A DNA stretch of 64,000 nt from UBA1563 sp041667115 (GCA_041667115.1 JBAYFO010000001.1:1-64000); one strand, 5' to 3'; positions 51,390-61,615 are shown, counted from the first letter of the stretch. The notes: a model not told the origin generated them from the letters alone. Numbers and translations are program-made.

Positions 51390-53375
51390 GTGAATGTAAG
51401 AAATCTGACCCCCGAAGAAATTTTACAGCTTGAAAATAGCGGTTGCACTTGCGGGAATTGGAATGATATAGAAGTCGCTGAAAAATTTAATCCCGCATCG
51501 CTCTTTAATATTTACTTCAGCGGAAAAAACAAGCTTGGAATTTTCGAAAAAGTAGTAACGCTGCCGGGAGGCATTACTGTTCATACCGGATTAATAAATT
51601 GTCATATCCATAACTGCTTAATTGAAGATGATGTTTATATCTCAAACGTAAAATCTCTCGCCAATTATCGCATAGAAAAAGATGTAATTATTGAAAATGT
51701 TGATTCACTAATTGTTGAGGGGGCATCGACTTTTGGCAACGGTGCGGAACTGGATATAGTTAATGAAGGAGGTGGCAGAACATTAAAAATTTTTGATAGA
51801 CTCTCCGCAAATCTAGCTTACTTTATTGTTTTTTACCGGCACAATAAACAGTTCATCTCTTACTTAGAAAAAATTATTGACGGTTATGTAAAAGAGAAAA
51901 AATCATCGATGGGTTTGATAAAACAGGGGGCCAAAATATTAAACTGCCGGACAATCACAAACGTTAATATTGGTCTTGATGCCGTGCTAAGCGGTGCATC
52001 AAATTTAAAAGAAGGCACAATAGTCAGCTGCAAAGAAGATCCCGCATTTGTGGGGAATGATGTATCAGCAGCAAACTTTATAATTTTATCGGGAGCTAAA
52101 GTTGATGATGCTGTAATTCTTCAAAATAGTTTTGTCGGGCAAGGGGTTAAAATGGGCAAACAGTATTCGGCTGAGAACTCCGCATTTTTTGCAAACTCGG
52201 AAGCATTCCACGGTGAGGCATGTTCAGTATTCGGTGGACCTTATACTGTGACACATCATAAATCTTCGCTTTTAATTGCCGGGTATTATTCGTTTTATAA
52301 TGCTGGCAGCGGCACAAACCAAAGTAACCACATGTACAAGCTCGGACCGATCCATCAGGGAATTGTTGAGCGTGGATCGAAAACTGGCTCGTTTTGTTAC
52401 TTGCTTTGGCCATGTAGAATTGGTGCATTTACTACGGTACTTGGAAAACATTATTCGAATTTCGATACATCCAGTCTTCCGTTTTCTTACATCAACGAAG
52501 AGGATGGTAAAAGTTTTATTACTCCTGCAATGAACATGTTTACCGTCGGCACAAGGCGCGACAGCCGGAAGTGGCAAGTAAGAGACCGGCGTAAAGATCC
52601 GGTTAAATTAGATTTAATAAATTACAATTTGTTTAATCCATTAATTGTTAGGAAAATGGTAAATGCAGTTGAAGAATTAAATGCGCTTTATGAGAAGACA
52701 CCGAAGAGTAAAGAAACAATAAATTATAAAGGAATTAATTTACGTCGGCTTCTTATCAAATCATCCCGTAAATATTATGAGATGGGGATTAAAATATTTA
52801 TTGGAAATTCAATTGTACAACGATTAGAAAATATTTCTGAAAACACGTTATGGCATGATGTTAAAAATTTATTAAAAGCAGATACTTCAAGAGGATTGGA
52901 GAAATGGCTGGATATTGCCGGACTGCTGGTTGCTGAATCTTTGGTTGAACATCTTGTAAAAGAGGTTGAAACTGAAAAAATAAAAAGTGTTGATGCTATT
53001 TATTCATCGTTTAAAGGGATGCACCAGGCGTGCGACAAAAACGAATGGAATTGGTGCGCCGCGTTGATTGAACACAAGTATAATATTAAAATTGAAGAAA
53101 TAACACCGGCAATTCTTAAAGAAATTATTGCTGATTGGAAAACTAATCTCACCCGACTTAATAATATGATTACTCAAGACGCGACCAAGGAATTTGACTC
53201 TTTCGCAAAAATTGGTTATGGCATTGACGGCAATGATGAAGTTAAAAACTCCGACTTTGAATCTATCCATGGCACGATAGAAGAAAATAGTTTTATTTCA
53301 GAACTCAAAAAAGAATCTGAAGAAGCTGGAGAAAAAGCAGAGAAACTGCTAAAGTTTTTGAGTGCTGTCAACTGA
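51390..53375 (+). CDS. DUF4954 protein (left-handed beta-helix type)
   Basis: 661 residues from a GTG at 51390 with AAGGAG before it; an ATG seven codons upstream has no such site. The N-terminal half has a hexapeptide-like periodicity (e.g. IHNCLIEDDVYISNVKSLANY, VNIGLDAVLSGASNLKEGTI), as in sugar-nucleotide acyltransferases. The C-terminal 230 residues are helical. The family is widespread in Bacteroidota, with a nucleotidyltransferase-like fold and unknown substrate. With the ACP and acyl-CoA synthetase it may form a small acyl-modification pathway. Confidence 0.88.
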   Translation: MNVRNLTPEEILQLENSGCTCGNWNDIEVAEKFNPASLFNIYFSGKNKLGIFEKVVTLPGGITVHTGLINCHIHNCLIEDDVYISNVKSLANYRIEKDVIIENVDSLIVEGASTFGNGAELDIVNEGGGRTLKIFDRLSANLAYFIVFYRHNKQFISYLEKIIDGYVKEKKSSMGLIKQGAKILNCRTITNVNIGLDAVLSGASNLKEGTIVSCKEDPAFVGNDVSAANFIILSGAKVDDAVILQNSFVGQGVKMGKQYSAENSAFFANSEAFHGEACSVFGGPYTVTHHKSSLLIAGYYSFYNAGSGTNQSNHMYKLGPIHQGIVERGSKTGSFCYLLWPCRIGAFTTVLGKHYSNFDTSSLPFSYINEEDGKSFITPAMNMFTVGTRRDSRKWQVRDRRKDPVKLDLINYNLFNPLIVRKMVNAVEELNALYEKTPKSKETINYKGINLRRLLIKSSRKYYEMGIKIFIGNSIVQRLENISENTLWHDVKNLLKADTSRGLEKWLDIAGLLVAESLVEHLVKEVETEKIKSVDAIYSSFKGMHQACDKNEWNWCAALIEHKYNIKIEEITPAILKEIIADWKTNLTRLNNMITQDATKEFDSFAKIGYGIDGNDEVKNSDFESIHGTIEENSFISELKKESEEAGEKAEKLLKFLSAVN

Positions 53376-53392
53376 TATTTCTAAATAGAATA

Positions 53393-54292
53393 CTACTGAT
53401 ACGGCAATGAGATATAAAGTTTCCCGAGATCGGAAAGTTCACCATCCTTTGAAGTAAAGAGATAGGTGAAATGAACATCAGGGAAATTCCCGCGCCCATA
53501 AAACCATGCGTACCGAAAAACATCTATCCTGCTTTCGCAAAGTGAGACCATCTGTTGCATCTGCTCTGCTTGTTTGGAATAAGAATTAATCTGAGAATTC
53601 CAGTTAGCCATTTCAGTAACCCATATTTTTTTGTTGTACTTTTTCAACCTATCGAGTTGAGCGCTTAATCCGTAATCATACCAGTGAAAAGCGAGATAGT
53701 CAATTTTCGGTTCTCTTCCACCATTTGCAGATTTATATGCAGTGTAAAAAGCGTCAAGCCAAACAACGGGATCTGAATAGTTTGTCATAGTTCCCCAGGT
53801 CATTGCAGGTCCTACAAGGTAAACTATTCTTCCTTGAGCTGCTAGATCGCTTACAACTTGTTCATATTTGAGCCAATCGGTTGCCGCTTGACTTGGTGTT
53901 CGATTAGCTTGATCGACTAGGTTTGGTTCGTTCATCACCAACAAATAATGTATTTCTGAATGGGCGATAATAAAATTCTTAACTGTCGTCATATCATTCG
54001 TGCTTGTGTTACCACCCCAAAGCATCGGGATGAAATCCATGCCGTATGTTTGATAATATGTTGCGGGAGCATTTGAGTTGCAGCTTTTCCCCCAATTGTA
54101 CCACCAGCTAACTCCTTTTGAAATAGCTGTGAAATCTGCAGTTGAAGCAAGGTCGAAAGCGATTCCTCGCTTTGCGCTTTTTGTAACTGTTGGAGTTACT
54201 ACCTCTTCATTTGTCGGGGTTGATTTCTCTTTGCAACTCATAAGTACTAAAGAAATTATTGTCAATAAAAATAATTTTTTTAATAAGATCAT
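53393..54292 (-). CDS. GH128-like glycoside hydrolase lipoprotein
   Basis: 299 residues. The signal peptide ends LISLVLMSCKEK, a lipobox with Cys20. The catalytic core (from about 42, KRGIAFDLASTADFTAIS) is a TIM barrel of the Asl1/GH128 type. LVMNEPNLVD holds the acid/base glutamate, and KKIWVTEMANW the nucleophile glutamate. FRYAWFYGRGNF is also typical. GH128 enzymes cut beta-1,3-glucans such as laminarin or fungal wall glucan. It lies alone on the minus strand. Confidence 0.9.
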   Translation of the reverse strand: MILLKKLFLLTIISLVLMSCKEKSTPTNEEVVTPTVTKSAKRGIAFDLASTADFTAISKGVSWWYNWGKSCNSNAPATYYQTYGMDFIPMLWGGNTSTNDMTTVKNFIIAHSEIHYLLVMNEPNLVDQANRTPSQAATDWLKYEQVVSDLAAQGRIVYLVGPAMTWGTMTNYSDPVVWLDAFYTAYKSANGGREPKIDYLAFHWYDYGLSAQLDRLKKYNKKIWVTEMANWNSQINSYSKQAEQMQQMVSLCESRIDVFRYAWFYGRGNFPDVHFTYLFTSKDGELSDLGKLYISLPYQ

Positions 54293-54400
54293 AGATTATC
54301 TCCAAAGTGGATTTTAAGAAAATTCTAAAGAATATTTATCGCAAAAACTAAAAACAAAAACGAGACTGCTATAAAGCAACATACAGAAAAAATTAAAAAA

Positions 54401-54462
54401 AACCGCCGTTGAATTAACAAAGGCGGTTAAATTGTCACTTCTGTGGAGGGAACAGAAGTGAC
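54401..54462. terminator. Two consecutive hairpins
   Basis: AACCGCC/GGCGGTT (54401-54428) and GTCACTTCTGT/ACAGAAGTGAC (54434-54462) form two separate stems in tandem, between the GH128-like gene and the PepSY-like gene. The first is flanked by A and T runs and could terminate the PepSY-like transcript. The second may be a regulatory or repeat element. Confidence 0.65.
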
Positions 54463-54529
54463 ATATTAAAAATAAGGGAATGAATGGAGTTTACAAAAAG
54501 AAGACGTAAACCTTCTTTCAAAAAAGCTT

Positions 54530-55015
54530 TTAATCTTTTTCTTCGTCTTGTTCTTTTTCGCCCTTCTTTTCTTTTTCGGATTTAGATTCTTTTTTTACAA
54601 CCGGTTTGCCATCCTTTGTAAACATAACATCTTTCTTAACTTTGCCCTTCGATATTTCGGCTTCAAAGGTAATGTTGTTTTTTGCGTCGACAATTTTTGC
54701 AGCATCGGTAATTGAATATCCTTCATATTTTTTTGCTACATATTCAGCTACGCCTTTTGGCAAATCGGTTTTGGGGATGACGGTTTCAATTTCAATTAAT
54801 TTCCCTTCGGCATTCATAACAACTGAAATGGATTTTCCCTGATCTTTAAACTCAGCTTCGAATTCCGTTTTTCCCTCTTTACCCCATTTTAATTCAGTTG
54901 CTTTGGGATAAAGTTTTGTGAACGCATCTTTAACTTTTACCGGCACTTTTATTTCCTGTGCGGTTAATGAAAGAGTAAAAGTAAAAAGAACTAGGAACAA
55001 GATTGTTGTTTTCAT
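54530..55015 (-). CDS. Periplasmic PepSY-like (BLIP-fold) protein
   Basis: 161 residues from the ATG at 55015 with AAAGGAAAACC before it; the frame extends 14 codons upstream without a site. A signal peptide (1-20, ILFLVLFTFTLSLTAQ) is followed by two tandem PepSY-like repeats with the ALKWGKEG-type and YVAKKYEGYSITDAAKI motifs. The C-terminus is Lys/Glu-rich and low complexity. Proteins of this PF11396 type are common periplasmic proteins of Bacteroidota without known function. Confidence 0.85.
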   Translation of the reverse strand: MKTTILFLVLFTFTLSLTAQEIKVPVKVKDAFTKLYPKATELKWGKEGKTEFEAEFKDQGKSISVVMNAEGKLIEIETVIPKTDLPKGVAEYVAKKYEGYSITDAAKIVDAKNNITFEAEISKGKVKKDVMFTKDGKPVVKKESKSEKEKKGEKEQDEEKD

Positions 55016-55206
55016 TTTGGTTTTCCTTTGTGATAGATTATTATATGCCATTATCATATTGAATGGCTTTGTGTAGTATATAAATAATGAAAAGTAGTTT
55101 GTTTCTCATTTATCTCTCATTGTCTATAAAATTGTTTGTTGAAATATAGAAACAGAATTTGAAGGAATTTTGAAGAGAAGGAAGGGGACGAAAGATTATT
55201 AAGTTT

Positions 55207-55246
55207 ATTTCCCGGGGATGTTGTGTTTACATCCCCCGGGAGAAAT
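55207..55246 (-). terminator. GC-rich hairpin after the beta-propeller gene
   Basis: ATTTcccggggATGT pairs with ACATccccCGGGagAAAT with small bulges around a short loop. It lies 30 bases beyond the stop of the propeller gene. A T run is weak, so this could also be an extragenic repeat. Confidence 0.6.
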
Positions 55247-55275
55247 ATGTTTTATTAAATGAGGATGAAAATTAT

Positions 55276-56337
55276 TTATTCACCAAAAACAAGAATTACA
55301 AAACTGCCGGGTATCATAACCGGTCTTGGTCTCGGTCTTTCCGGTGTTGGTGCAGGCGCTGGTCCAAATTGAGTGGTTGGTAAATAGAGATTATGAGTCT
55401 TTGCATCCAAGGCAATGGTTCTTGCTCCTTTTTGAGTTTGAACATTTGCAACAACCGAAAAGTTATTTGCAGTTGATTCCTTAACAACCGTTAACGTTCC
55501 ATCTCCGCCATTTGCGCTAAAAGCAAGTTTTAATTTGGGATCAAACGCAGTGCCGTCAGTTCCCTCACCAATTGGGAGGTCGGCAACCATTTTACCATCA
55601 GAGGTATTGAGAACAATCATTTTTTTATTCTCGCATACTAAAAACAATCTTCCTGTTTTTTTATCGATCGCCATTCCGGAAGCGCTTTCTCCCGGGGCGA
55701 TTGCCCAACGAGATTTTATCTCTAATTTTTTCGCGTCAAATGCAACAACTTCACTTTTATCATCAAGGTTAACGTACATCATTCCTTTTTCATCTGATGT
55801 TGAAAATTCGGGATGACCACCTAATGCCAATGTTCCGACGGCTTTTCCCGTGGCGCAATCAATAGCGGTTACCGATGAACTTCCTCTGTTGAATGCAAAA
55901 ACTCTTTTTGAGTACGGATCGTAAATAATTGCATCGGGATTTTTTTCAACTTTTACTTTGCTGATCTCTTTCAATGATTTCAACTCAAAAATTGTAACAG
56001 AGCTATCTCTTCCATTGCTGATGTATCCTTGTCCATTTTCAACATCCAACGCAATGCCATGAACTCCGGGTGTGTTTGGAACTTCGCCGACTTTTTTACC
56101 GGTTTCAACATCAACTACATCAACGCGGGTAGAGCGGGAAACGTACAAGCGCTTCGCGTTACTATCAACTATAAGATAATCCCAACCACCTTCTCCACCG
56201 ATCTCAATTTTTTTTATGAGGTGATAACCTTTGTCAGCTTTACTTACATCAACTTTATTTTGCGCGTTGGAGTTAACCATGAACAGTAGAACCGCAAATA
56301 AAATCGTTAATCCCCAAAACCAAGTTACAGATTTCAT
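55276..56337 (-). CDS. Exported beta-propeller protein (YncE/YVTN family)
   Basis: 353 residues with a signal peptide (1-25). Repeats with YxVxVDxETGK and PxxxGIAxD follow: VDVVDVETGKKVGEVPNTPG, KNPDAIIYDPYSKRVFAFNR and GGHPEFSTSDEKGMMYVNLD among others. This is a seven-bladed propeller of the YncE type. Such periplasmic proteins bind ligands or act as redox-carrier partners; no specific role is visible. It stands just downstream of the RND operon but with a separate ribosome site. Confidence 0.88.
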   Translation of the reverse strand: MKSVTWFWGLTILFAVLLFMVNSNAQNKVDVSKADKGYHLIKKIEIGGEGGWDYLIVDSNAKRLYVSRSTRVDVVDVETGKKVGEVPNTPGVHGIALDVENGQGYISNGRDSSVTIFELKSLKEISKVKVEKNPDAIIYDPYSKRVFAFNRGSSSVTAIDCATGKAVGTLALGGHPEFSTSDEKGMMYVNLDDKSEVVAFDAKKLEIKSRWAIAPGESASGMAIDKKTGRLFLVCENKKMIVLNTSDGKMVADLPIGEGTDGTAFDPKLKLAFSANGGDGTLTVVKESTANNFSVVANVQTQKGARTIALDAKTHNLYLPTTQFGPAPAPTPERPRPRPVMIPGSFVILVFGE

Positions 56338-56372
56338 ATGACTCCTGTTATTTAGAAAAATATTACAAATAA

Positions 56373-59300
56373 TTAACTAGCAGTTCCTATTTTTTTGTCC
56401 CCAGTTCTCTCCAATAGTTTCAGCATAGTTGGCAAAACGATAAGCAAAAGCGGAAGCGCTAAAAGTAGTCCTCCGATTATTGCAATACCTAGTGGTTGAT
56501 GTAATTGAGCGCCCGATCCGATGCCAAGTGCTAGAGGAAGTAGTGCCGCGATTGCGCCAAGTGCCGTCATCAATTTTGGTCTTAGCCGGGTTGAAATTGA
56601 ATAAACAATTGATTCACTCACCGGTATATTTCGGTTTATCGCCTCTCGATATTGCAGATAGGTGAAAATGGAATTTTCTCCGATTATTCCAACGATCATA
56701 ATTATTCCGGTGTAACTACCAACATTAAGCGGCGTTCCGGTTATAAAAAGAGCCAGTACGCTTCCAACAATTCCGAGTATTGCAATAAAAATAATTGCCA
56801 ACGATATTTTGACACTTCTAAAAAGAAATAAGATAACGGTAAAAACAAGAAGAACAGCGGAGACCAGAATCATAAGGAGTTCTGTGAATGCTTGTTGTTG
56901 TTCGGCATAAGCTCCGCCATACACAACTTGATAACCTGTAGGGAGTGCAACCTTTTTTGAAATTTCTTTTCTGATGTCAGTCAGCGTGCTTCCTAAATCT
57001 CTATTATTTAATCTCGCGGTAACGGCGACCATTGGTTTTAAGTTTTCACGTTCTATTTCGGCAACCCCTTTTTTTATTTCGATGTCGGCAAATTCGTTTA
57101 AAGGTTTTATCGTTCCATCATTAAGAAAAAGAAAACTCTTGTTTAGGTTTTTATCGGATTTATCGTAACCCTTCTCAAACATTTTGACATCGACCAGTTG
57201 GTTTTTGCCAAGAACTCCTCCTACAACAATTCCGTCAACTTTTGTTTGCATTTGAAAATGAAAATCATTCGGTGTTAAATTATATTTTGCAAGCTCACTC
57301 ACCTTTGGAATTGTTTGAATTTCCGGTCCGGCTATAACTATTCCGTTAAATACATCGGCAGTGCCGTCAACGCTGGAAACTATTGAAGAAACAGTGTCGG
57401 CAAGTTCTTGAAGTTTATCGCGGTCATCGCCAAATATTTTTATTTCAATCGGTTGAACGGAGCTCATCAAATCACCAAGCATATCAGTTATTACCTGACC
57501 AAAATCAACACGAAGAGAGGGAAGAACAGCCTCAACTTTTTTTCTTATTTCATTTGAGACTTCATCTGTTGTATAACTTCTTTTCTTTTTTAATTGAATC
57601 AGATAATCGCCCCGGCTTGGTTCTGTAATAAAAAATCCCATCTGCGTTCCTGTTCTTCGCGAAAAACTTTCTACCTCCGGTGTTTTTAATAAAATATTAT
57701 CAACAATCCGAAGCATACGATCGGTTTCTTCAAGTGAAGTTCCTGGAGGGCTGTCGAAATCGAGCACAATCGAACCTTCATCCATCTCGGGCAGAAATCC
57801 CGAAGGAAGTTTTGGAAGAATGAGAATTGCGGATACAACAAGAAGAGCGACAAAGGTTATCGAAATGTATGGGCGATTGATAAAAAAGTAAACCCAATTC
57901 CGTTTTTTGATCTCCTGTGTCTTATTTTTTATAGAGTGAGTTTCTTTCGACAATAAAAGATAAATCACAGGGAGTCCAATCCAGGTTACAAAAAACGAAC
58001 AGACAAGCGTGATGATCATGGTATCGGTCATTACCTTAAAATATGCACCCGCTACGCCACTCATTAAAACAAAAGGAAGAAAAATTACGATGGTGCTTAA
58101 AGAGGAACCGACCATCGCCGGCAAAAGATAATTTATAGCTTTGCTAACAAGATTAATACTGTTCTCGTCGGGATTTTCTTCATGCGTTCGGTGAATTTGT
58201 TCAACAACTACAATCGCGTCATCAATTATTAATCCCACAGCAGCTGCAATTGCTCCGATCGTCATGATGTTAAATGTGTATCCGAGCGTGTAAAGAGTAA
58301 TCAGCGTTAATCCCAACGTCAGCGGTATCGTAATCAAGATGACTGAACTTGCTTTAAATGAGCGCAAAAATATTACCGTAATAATAATTGCAAGCAAAAG
58401 ACCGAGCCACAAGACATCCTTCAAACTACTTATCGAATCACCCACAAAATCTGCTTGATCGTAATATGGTTTTAGCTCAACATCCTTGGGGAGTATTTTT
58501 TTTAATTCAATGAGTTGATTATTAACTTCCTTAACCACGTCAATTAAATTTGCGTTTGGCTGTTTAACAATTGCGATCAAGGGAACATCTTTCCCGTTCG
58601 CATTTATTCTGACATAATCCCGGCGTTCCGCAATTCTAATTTCCGCAATATCGTTAAGTGTGATTTTGCTTCTCGGAGTATTAATGATCGCAGTATTTTC
58701 CAATTCGGTTTTTGAAGTGATAGTAGCATTTGTCAGCGTAAGATATAGCCGGTTGAAGCTCACTTCGAAACCGCTTGATTCTATAAAATTGTACTTTGAT
58801 AAAATATCTGCGATGTTCTTGGGTGAAATCCTCAAGTTGCTCAACTTGACCGGATCGAGGATGATTTGATACTCTTTAACTTTGCCCCCAATTATTGCTA
58901 CATCTGAAACTCCTTCAACACGGGAAAGAAACGGTTTGATCGTAAACTCGGCAAGCTGACGCAATTCAATTTGACTTTTGTTTTTCCCCTCGAGAGAAAA
59001 TCCCATTACCGGAAGAATTGAAGGGTTCATCTTCTCAACAGTAATGTTTATTCCTTGCGGAAGATTTTGTTTTATTGCGTTAACCTGTGCCTCAACTCTT
59101 TGTTTGCCAAGATCAACGTCGCTTCCCCAATTCAAGAAGGCTGAGATCTCGCAACTGCCGCGGCTGGTTGTGCTTCTAATAATTTTTAATTCCTCAACCC
59201 GCTTAATAGCATTTTCCAACGGAACGGTTACTGTAACCATCATTTTATCAACGGGTTGATCTCCGTTCTCAGCTATAATTTTTATCTTTGGAAAAGTTAT

Positions 59301-59411
59301 ATCCGGGAAGAGTCCGGTTTTTAATTTCATTAGTGAATAACCACCGCCAAGGAGAATCATCAGAAGAATTACTGCGATGGGACTTTTATATTTCTCATAG
59401 AAGTTATTCAT
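56373..59411 (-). CDS. RND-family efflux transporter
   Basis: 1012 residues with twelve membrane helices and two large periplasmic loops. GLFPDITFPKIKII near residue 32 is the RND entry motif. The helix-IV motif AAVGLIIDDAIVVVEQIHR (about 392-410) carries Asp-Asp as in HAE-type drug and organic-solvent pumps, and not the DGAVV pattern of metal pumps such as CusA. SSLSTIVIFLPFVLMSGVAG follows. The pump uses the proton gradient. Together with the fusion protein, TolC, kinase and regulator genes upstream it makes a self-regulated tripartite efflux operon. Confidence 0.95.
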   Translation of the reverse strand: MNNFYEKYKSPIAVILLMILLGGGYSLMKLKTGLFPDITFPKIKIIAENGDQPVDKMMVTVTVPLENAIKRVEELKIIRSTTSRGSCEISAFLNWGSDVDLGKQRVEAQVNAIKQNLPQGINITVEKMNPSILPVMGFSLEGKNKSQIELRQLAEFTIKPFLSRVEGVSDVAIIGGKVKEYQIILDPVKLSNLRISPKNIADILSKYNFIESSGFEVSFNRLYLTLTNATITSKTELENTAIINTPRSKITLNDIAEIRIAERRDYVRINANGKDVPLIAIVKQPNANLIDVVKEVNNQLIELKKILPKDVELKPYYDQADFVGDSISSLKDVLWLGLLLAIIITVIFLRSFKASSVILITIPLTLGLTLITLYTLGYTFNIMTIGAIAAAVGLIIDDAIVVVEQIHRTHEENPDENSINLVSKAINYLLPAMVGSSLSTIVIFLPFVLMSGVAGAYFKVMTDTMIITLVCSFFVTWIGLPVIYLLLSKETHSIKNKTQEIKKRNWVYFFINRPYISITFVALLVVSAILILPKLPSGFLPEMDEGSIVLDFDSPPGTSLEETDRMLRIVDNILLKTPEVESFSRRTGTQMGFFITEPSRGDYLIQLKKKRSYTTDEVSNEIRKKVEAVLPSLRVDFGQVITDMLGDLMSSVQPIEIKIFGDDRDKLQELADTVSSIVSSVDGTADVFNGIVIAGPEIQTIPKVSELAKYNLTPNDFHFQMQTKVDGIVVGGVLGKNQLVDVKMFEKGYDKSDKNLNKSFLFLNDGTIKPLNEFADIEIKKGVAEIERENLKPMVAVTARLNNRDLGSTLTDIRKEISKKVALPTGYQVVYGGAYAEQQQAFTELLMILVSAVLLVFTVILFLFRSVKISLAIIFIAILGIVGSVLALFITGTPLNVGSYTGIIMIVGIIGENSIFTYLQYREAINRNIPVSESIVYSISTRLRPKLMTALGAIAALLPLALGIGSGAQLHQPLGIAIIGGLLLALPLLLIVLPTMLKLLERTGDKKIGTAS

Positions 59412-59415
59412 AGCA

Positions 59416-60351
59416 TTATTTTCCTACTATCACTTTAGCAGTATCCGGTAAACCGAAAGCCCCTTCATAAATAATTCTATCATTCACTTTTATGCCGCCG
59501 CTAATCAATTGAACTGCCTGTTCATTTTCAATTCCTTTCACAATGTCAATCTTAACGGCAGTGGAGTCATCAATTAATTTCATTACCCAAAAAGTAGATT
59601 GTGTTTCGTCCGTCATTAATGCGGTCTTGGGAATAGTTAACGCGTTGTGAAAAATATTTATTGGAATTTTAGCTGTCACATTTAAATTCTCCGGGAGATC
59701 ATCTGCATGTTTCAGCTTGAGTAAAAATGTTTGTGTCTGCGAAACTTGATCTACGCTCGGAAGAATTTTATAAATTGCTGCGTCCAAAGATTTACCATTT
59801 GGTAAATCTATTGAATAATTGCTCCCTAATTTTATTTGCGAGACAAATTGATAAGGGACATTCAACTCAATTATCAAAGATGAAGGGTCTACAATTACCG
59901 CAAGCTGTTCGCCATCAGAAACGAAATCACCAGTATTATGATTTTGTTCAGTCAACACGCCGTTTGTTTTAGCTTTGATGGTGATTAGTCCTTTAAATAA
60001 TTCTTTTCCCATATTGATATCCATCGAACCGCTGCCGGATAATTCTTTCGTTTGCAGTTGAAGAATCTCATCCCCGACGTTAATCCGGTCGCCGATCTTT
60101 TTGATGACCTTTACCACAAATCCCTGGAAAGTTGCGCGGACAATTTCTTTCCTCTGAAAAATCGTATTTGCATTTAATGTAAGATTGTCGGTTAAATTTG
60201 TCAATGTTGGATTTACGACCTTAACCGGGGTGCCGCTTTTTTCTTCTTGTGTTGTATCATTCTCCTTGCTACACGAGTAAAGGAATAAAGTGAGAAGAAG
60301 TAAGGCAACTAATCCACCGGTTTTACTTTTAAGTAGGTTATTCATTTTCAT
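59416..60351 (-). CDS. RND membrane fusion lipoprotein
   Basis: 311 residues. The signal sequence ends LLLLTLFLYSCSKEN, a lipobox with Cys28. Lipoyl-like halves (VVKVIKKIGDRINVGDEILQ and KAKTNGVLTEQNHNTGDFVS) frame a very short hairpin, so the coiled coil is almost missing, as in CusB-like proteins. A beta-barrel domain and a membrane-proximal domain follow. The gene is four bases from the RND gene and two from the TolC gene. Confidence 0.92.
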   Translation of the reverse strand: MKMNNLLKSKTGGLVALLLLTLFLYSCSKENDTTQEEKSGTPVKVVNPTLTNLTDNLTLNANTIFQRKEIVRATFQGFVVKVIKKIGDRINVGDEILQLQTKELSGSGSMDINMGKELFKGLITIKAKTNGVLTEQNHNTGDFVSDGEQLAVIVDPSSLIIELNVPYQFVSQIKLGSNYSIDLPNGKSLDAAIYKILPSVDQVSQTQTFLLKLKHADDLPENLNVTAKIPINIFHNALTIPKTALMTDETQSTFWVMKLIDDSTAVKIDIVKGIENEQAVQLISGGIKVNDRIIYEGAFGLPDTAKVIVGK

Positions 60352-60352
60352 T

Positions 60353-61615
60353 TTACCAATTCCAATAATTGTAATTGTTTATCTCAAGTTGATAGTTTAT
60401 CTCAGTTGCAATTTTATTCTTCTTTAACTCAAGATAATTTTTTAGCAGTGTTAAAAATTCTAGCATGGTTTGCGATCCTTGTGCAACCTCTGTTTTCGCC
60501 AGGAATATCACCTGGTCGTAATCTTTGATCTGATCTTGCAGATTATTCAACGTTGTTTTTAGCGAGCTGATTTTCTCTAATCCATTTTGCCTTTGCAAAA
60601 AAAGATTCCGCTCAAAGAAATTACGGTTTTGCCGGATGGTCTTTCCGTAAATATCATTCTGCTGACGGGTGATATCTTTTTGATTTCCATCGAAGAGAGG
60701 CAAAGAGAAATTTACTCCGGCGCTAAGTCCGAACTTTCTCTGCATGTTATTCAACTCGACGGCATTTAATCCAGTGTTAAAAAATAAATTCACTTTTGGC
60801 TGGTAGGTGGTTTCAGAAAGTTCTTGTTGATTTTGTAAAGCCAGACTATCAAGTGAATATTTTGTTGAGAAATGAGATTGAGCTACTTGATCCGTAATCT
60901 CAAGGTTCACGTTTTCTAATAGAACTGAACCGGTATCTTGAAGTCCACAAAGTGAGTTAAGCTGCATCAATCCGCTTTTATAATCGCGCCACGTTTCAGT
61001 TACAATTGATTGTTGATTCTTCAATTCAATTTTCAAAAGCAAAAAATCCTGGGCTTTAACAAACCCTTGCTCTACTAAACCGGTGGTCATTGTTACTTGC
61101 GTTTGGAGATTTTCACTTTGCTCTTTTGCAAGATCATATAATGAGAGATTTTGGCGACAGGTTAAATATTGATCGGTTAAAACTTTTCTAAGGTTGTGCT
61201 CTTCGAGCTTGATTTCATTCAGAATATTTTTGTCTGCCAATTCGTTTTTACTTTTCAGAGCGTCTATCAAATTCCCGTTAAAAATATTTCTTTGTACGTT
61301 CACTTGAGCGGAATATAATCCGCCATTTGTTATCCCTACATCATAGCCAATAGCTTTTGGATCGGGAGTAGTAGTAACCAAGCCATTATTATTAAAGAAG
61401 GGAGCAAATAAATAATCTCCGGTCAAAGAAATCTGGAATGCTGAATTTTGCGCTTTATCCAGTTCGTTCTGAAGACTATTTATCGGGATTTGATTCTTTA
61501 ATTGATTCAACGTCGCATCATTTTCTAATGCTTTGCCGATATAGTAATCAAGCTTTGTTTGCGCATGAAGTGTTGCGCCAATTAACATGAGCAGGAATAA
61601 AACAGATTTTTTCAT
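60353..61615 (-). CDS. TolC-family outer membrane efflux protein
   Basis: 420 residues with a signal peptide (1-18, SVLFLLMLIGATLHA). Two long helical hairpin repeats and GLSAGVNFSLPLFDGNQ are typical of the TolC fold. It is distinct from the TolC protein of the ABC operon. The start overlaps the kinase stop by four bases. It provides the outer-membrane channel of the RND system. Confidence 0.9.
   Translation of the reverse strand: MKKSVLFLLMLIGATLHAQTKLDYYIGKALENDATLNQLKNQIPINSLQNELDKAQNSAFQISLTGDYLFAPFFNNNGLVTTTPDPKAIGYDVGITNGGLYSAQVNVQRNIFNGNLIDALKSKNELADKNILNEIKLEEHNLRKVLTDQYLTCRQNLSLYDLAKEQSENLQTQVTMTTGLVEQGFVKAQDFLLLKIELKNQQSIVTETWRDYKSGLMQLNSLCGLQDTGSVLLENVNLEITDQVAQSHFSTKYSLDSLALQNQQELSETTYQPKVNLFFNTGLNAVELNNMQRKFGLSAGVNFSLPLFDGNQKDITRQQNDIYGKTIRQNRNFFERNLFLQRQNGLEKISSLKTTLNNLQDQIKDYDQVIFLAKTEVAQGSQTMLEFLTLLKNYLELKKNKIATEINYQLEINNYNYWNW

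Noticed and set aside
54434..54462. Second hairpin (GTCACTTCTGT/ACAGAAGTGAC) considered as a CRISPR-like repeat
   Set aside because: It occurs once, without spacers or cas genes; no CRISPR array is visible anywhere in the window.
58978..59259. Plus-strand frames inside the RND gene and other large genes
   Set aside because: They are antisense shadows without ribosome sites or family motifs.
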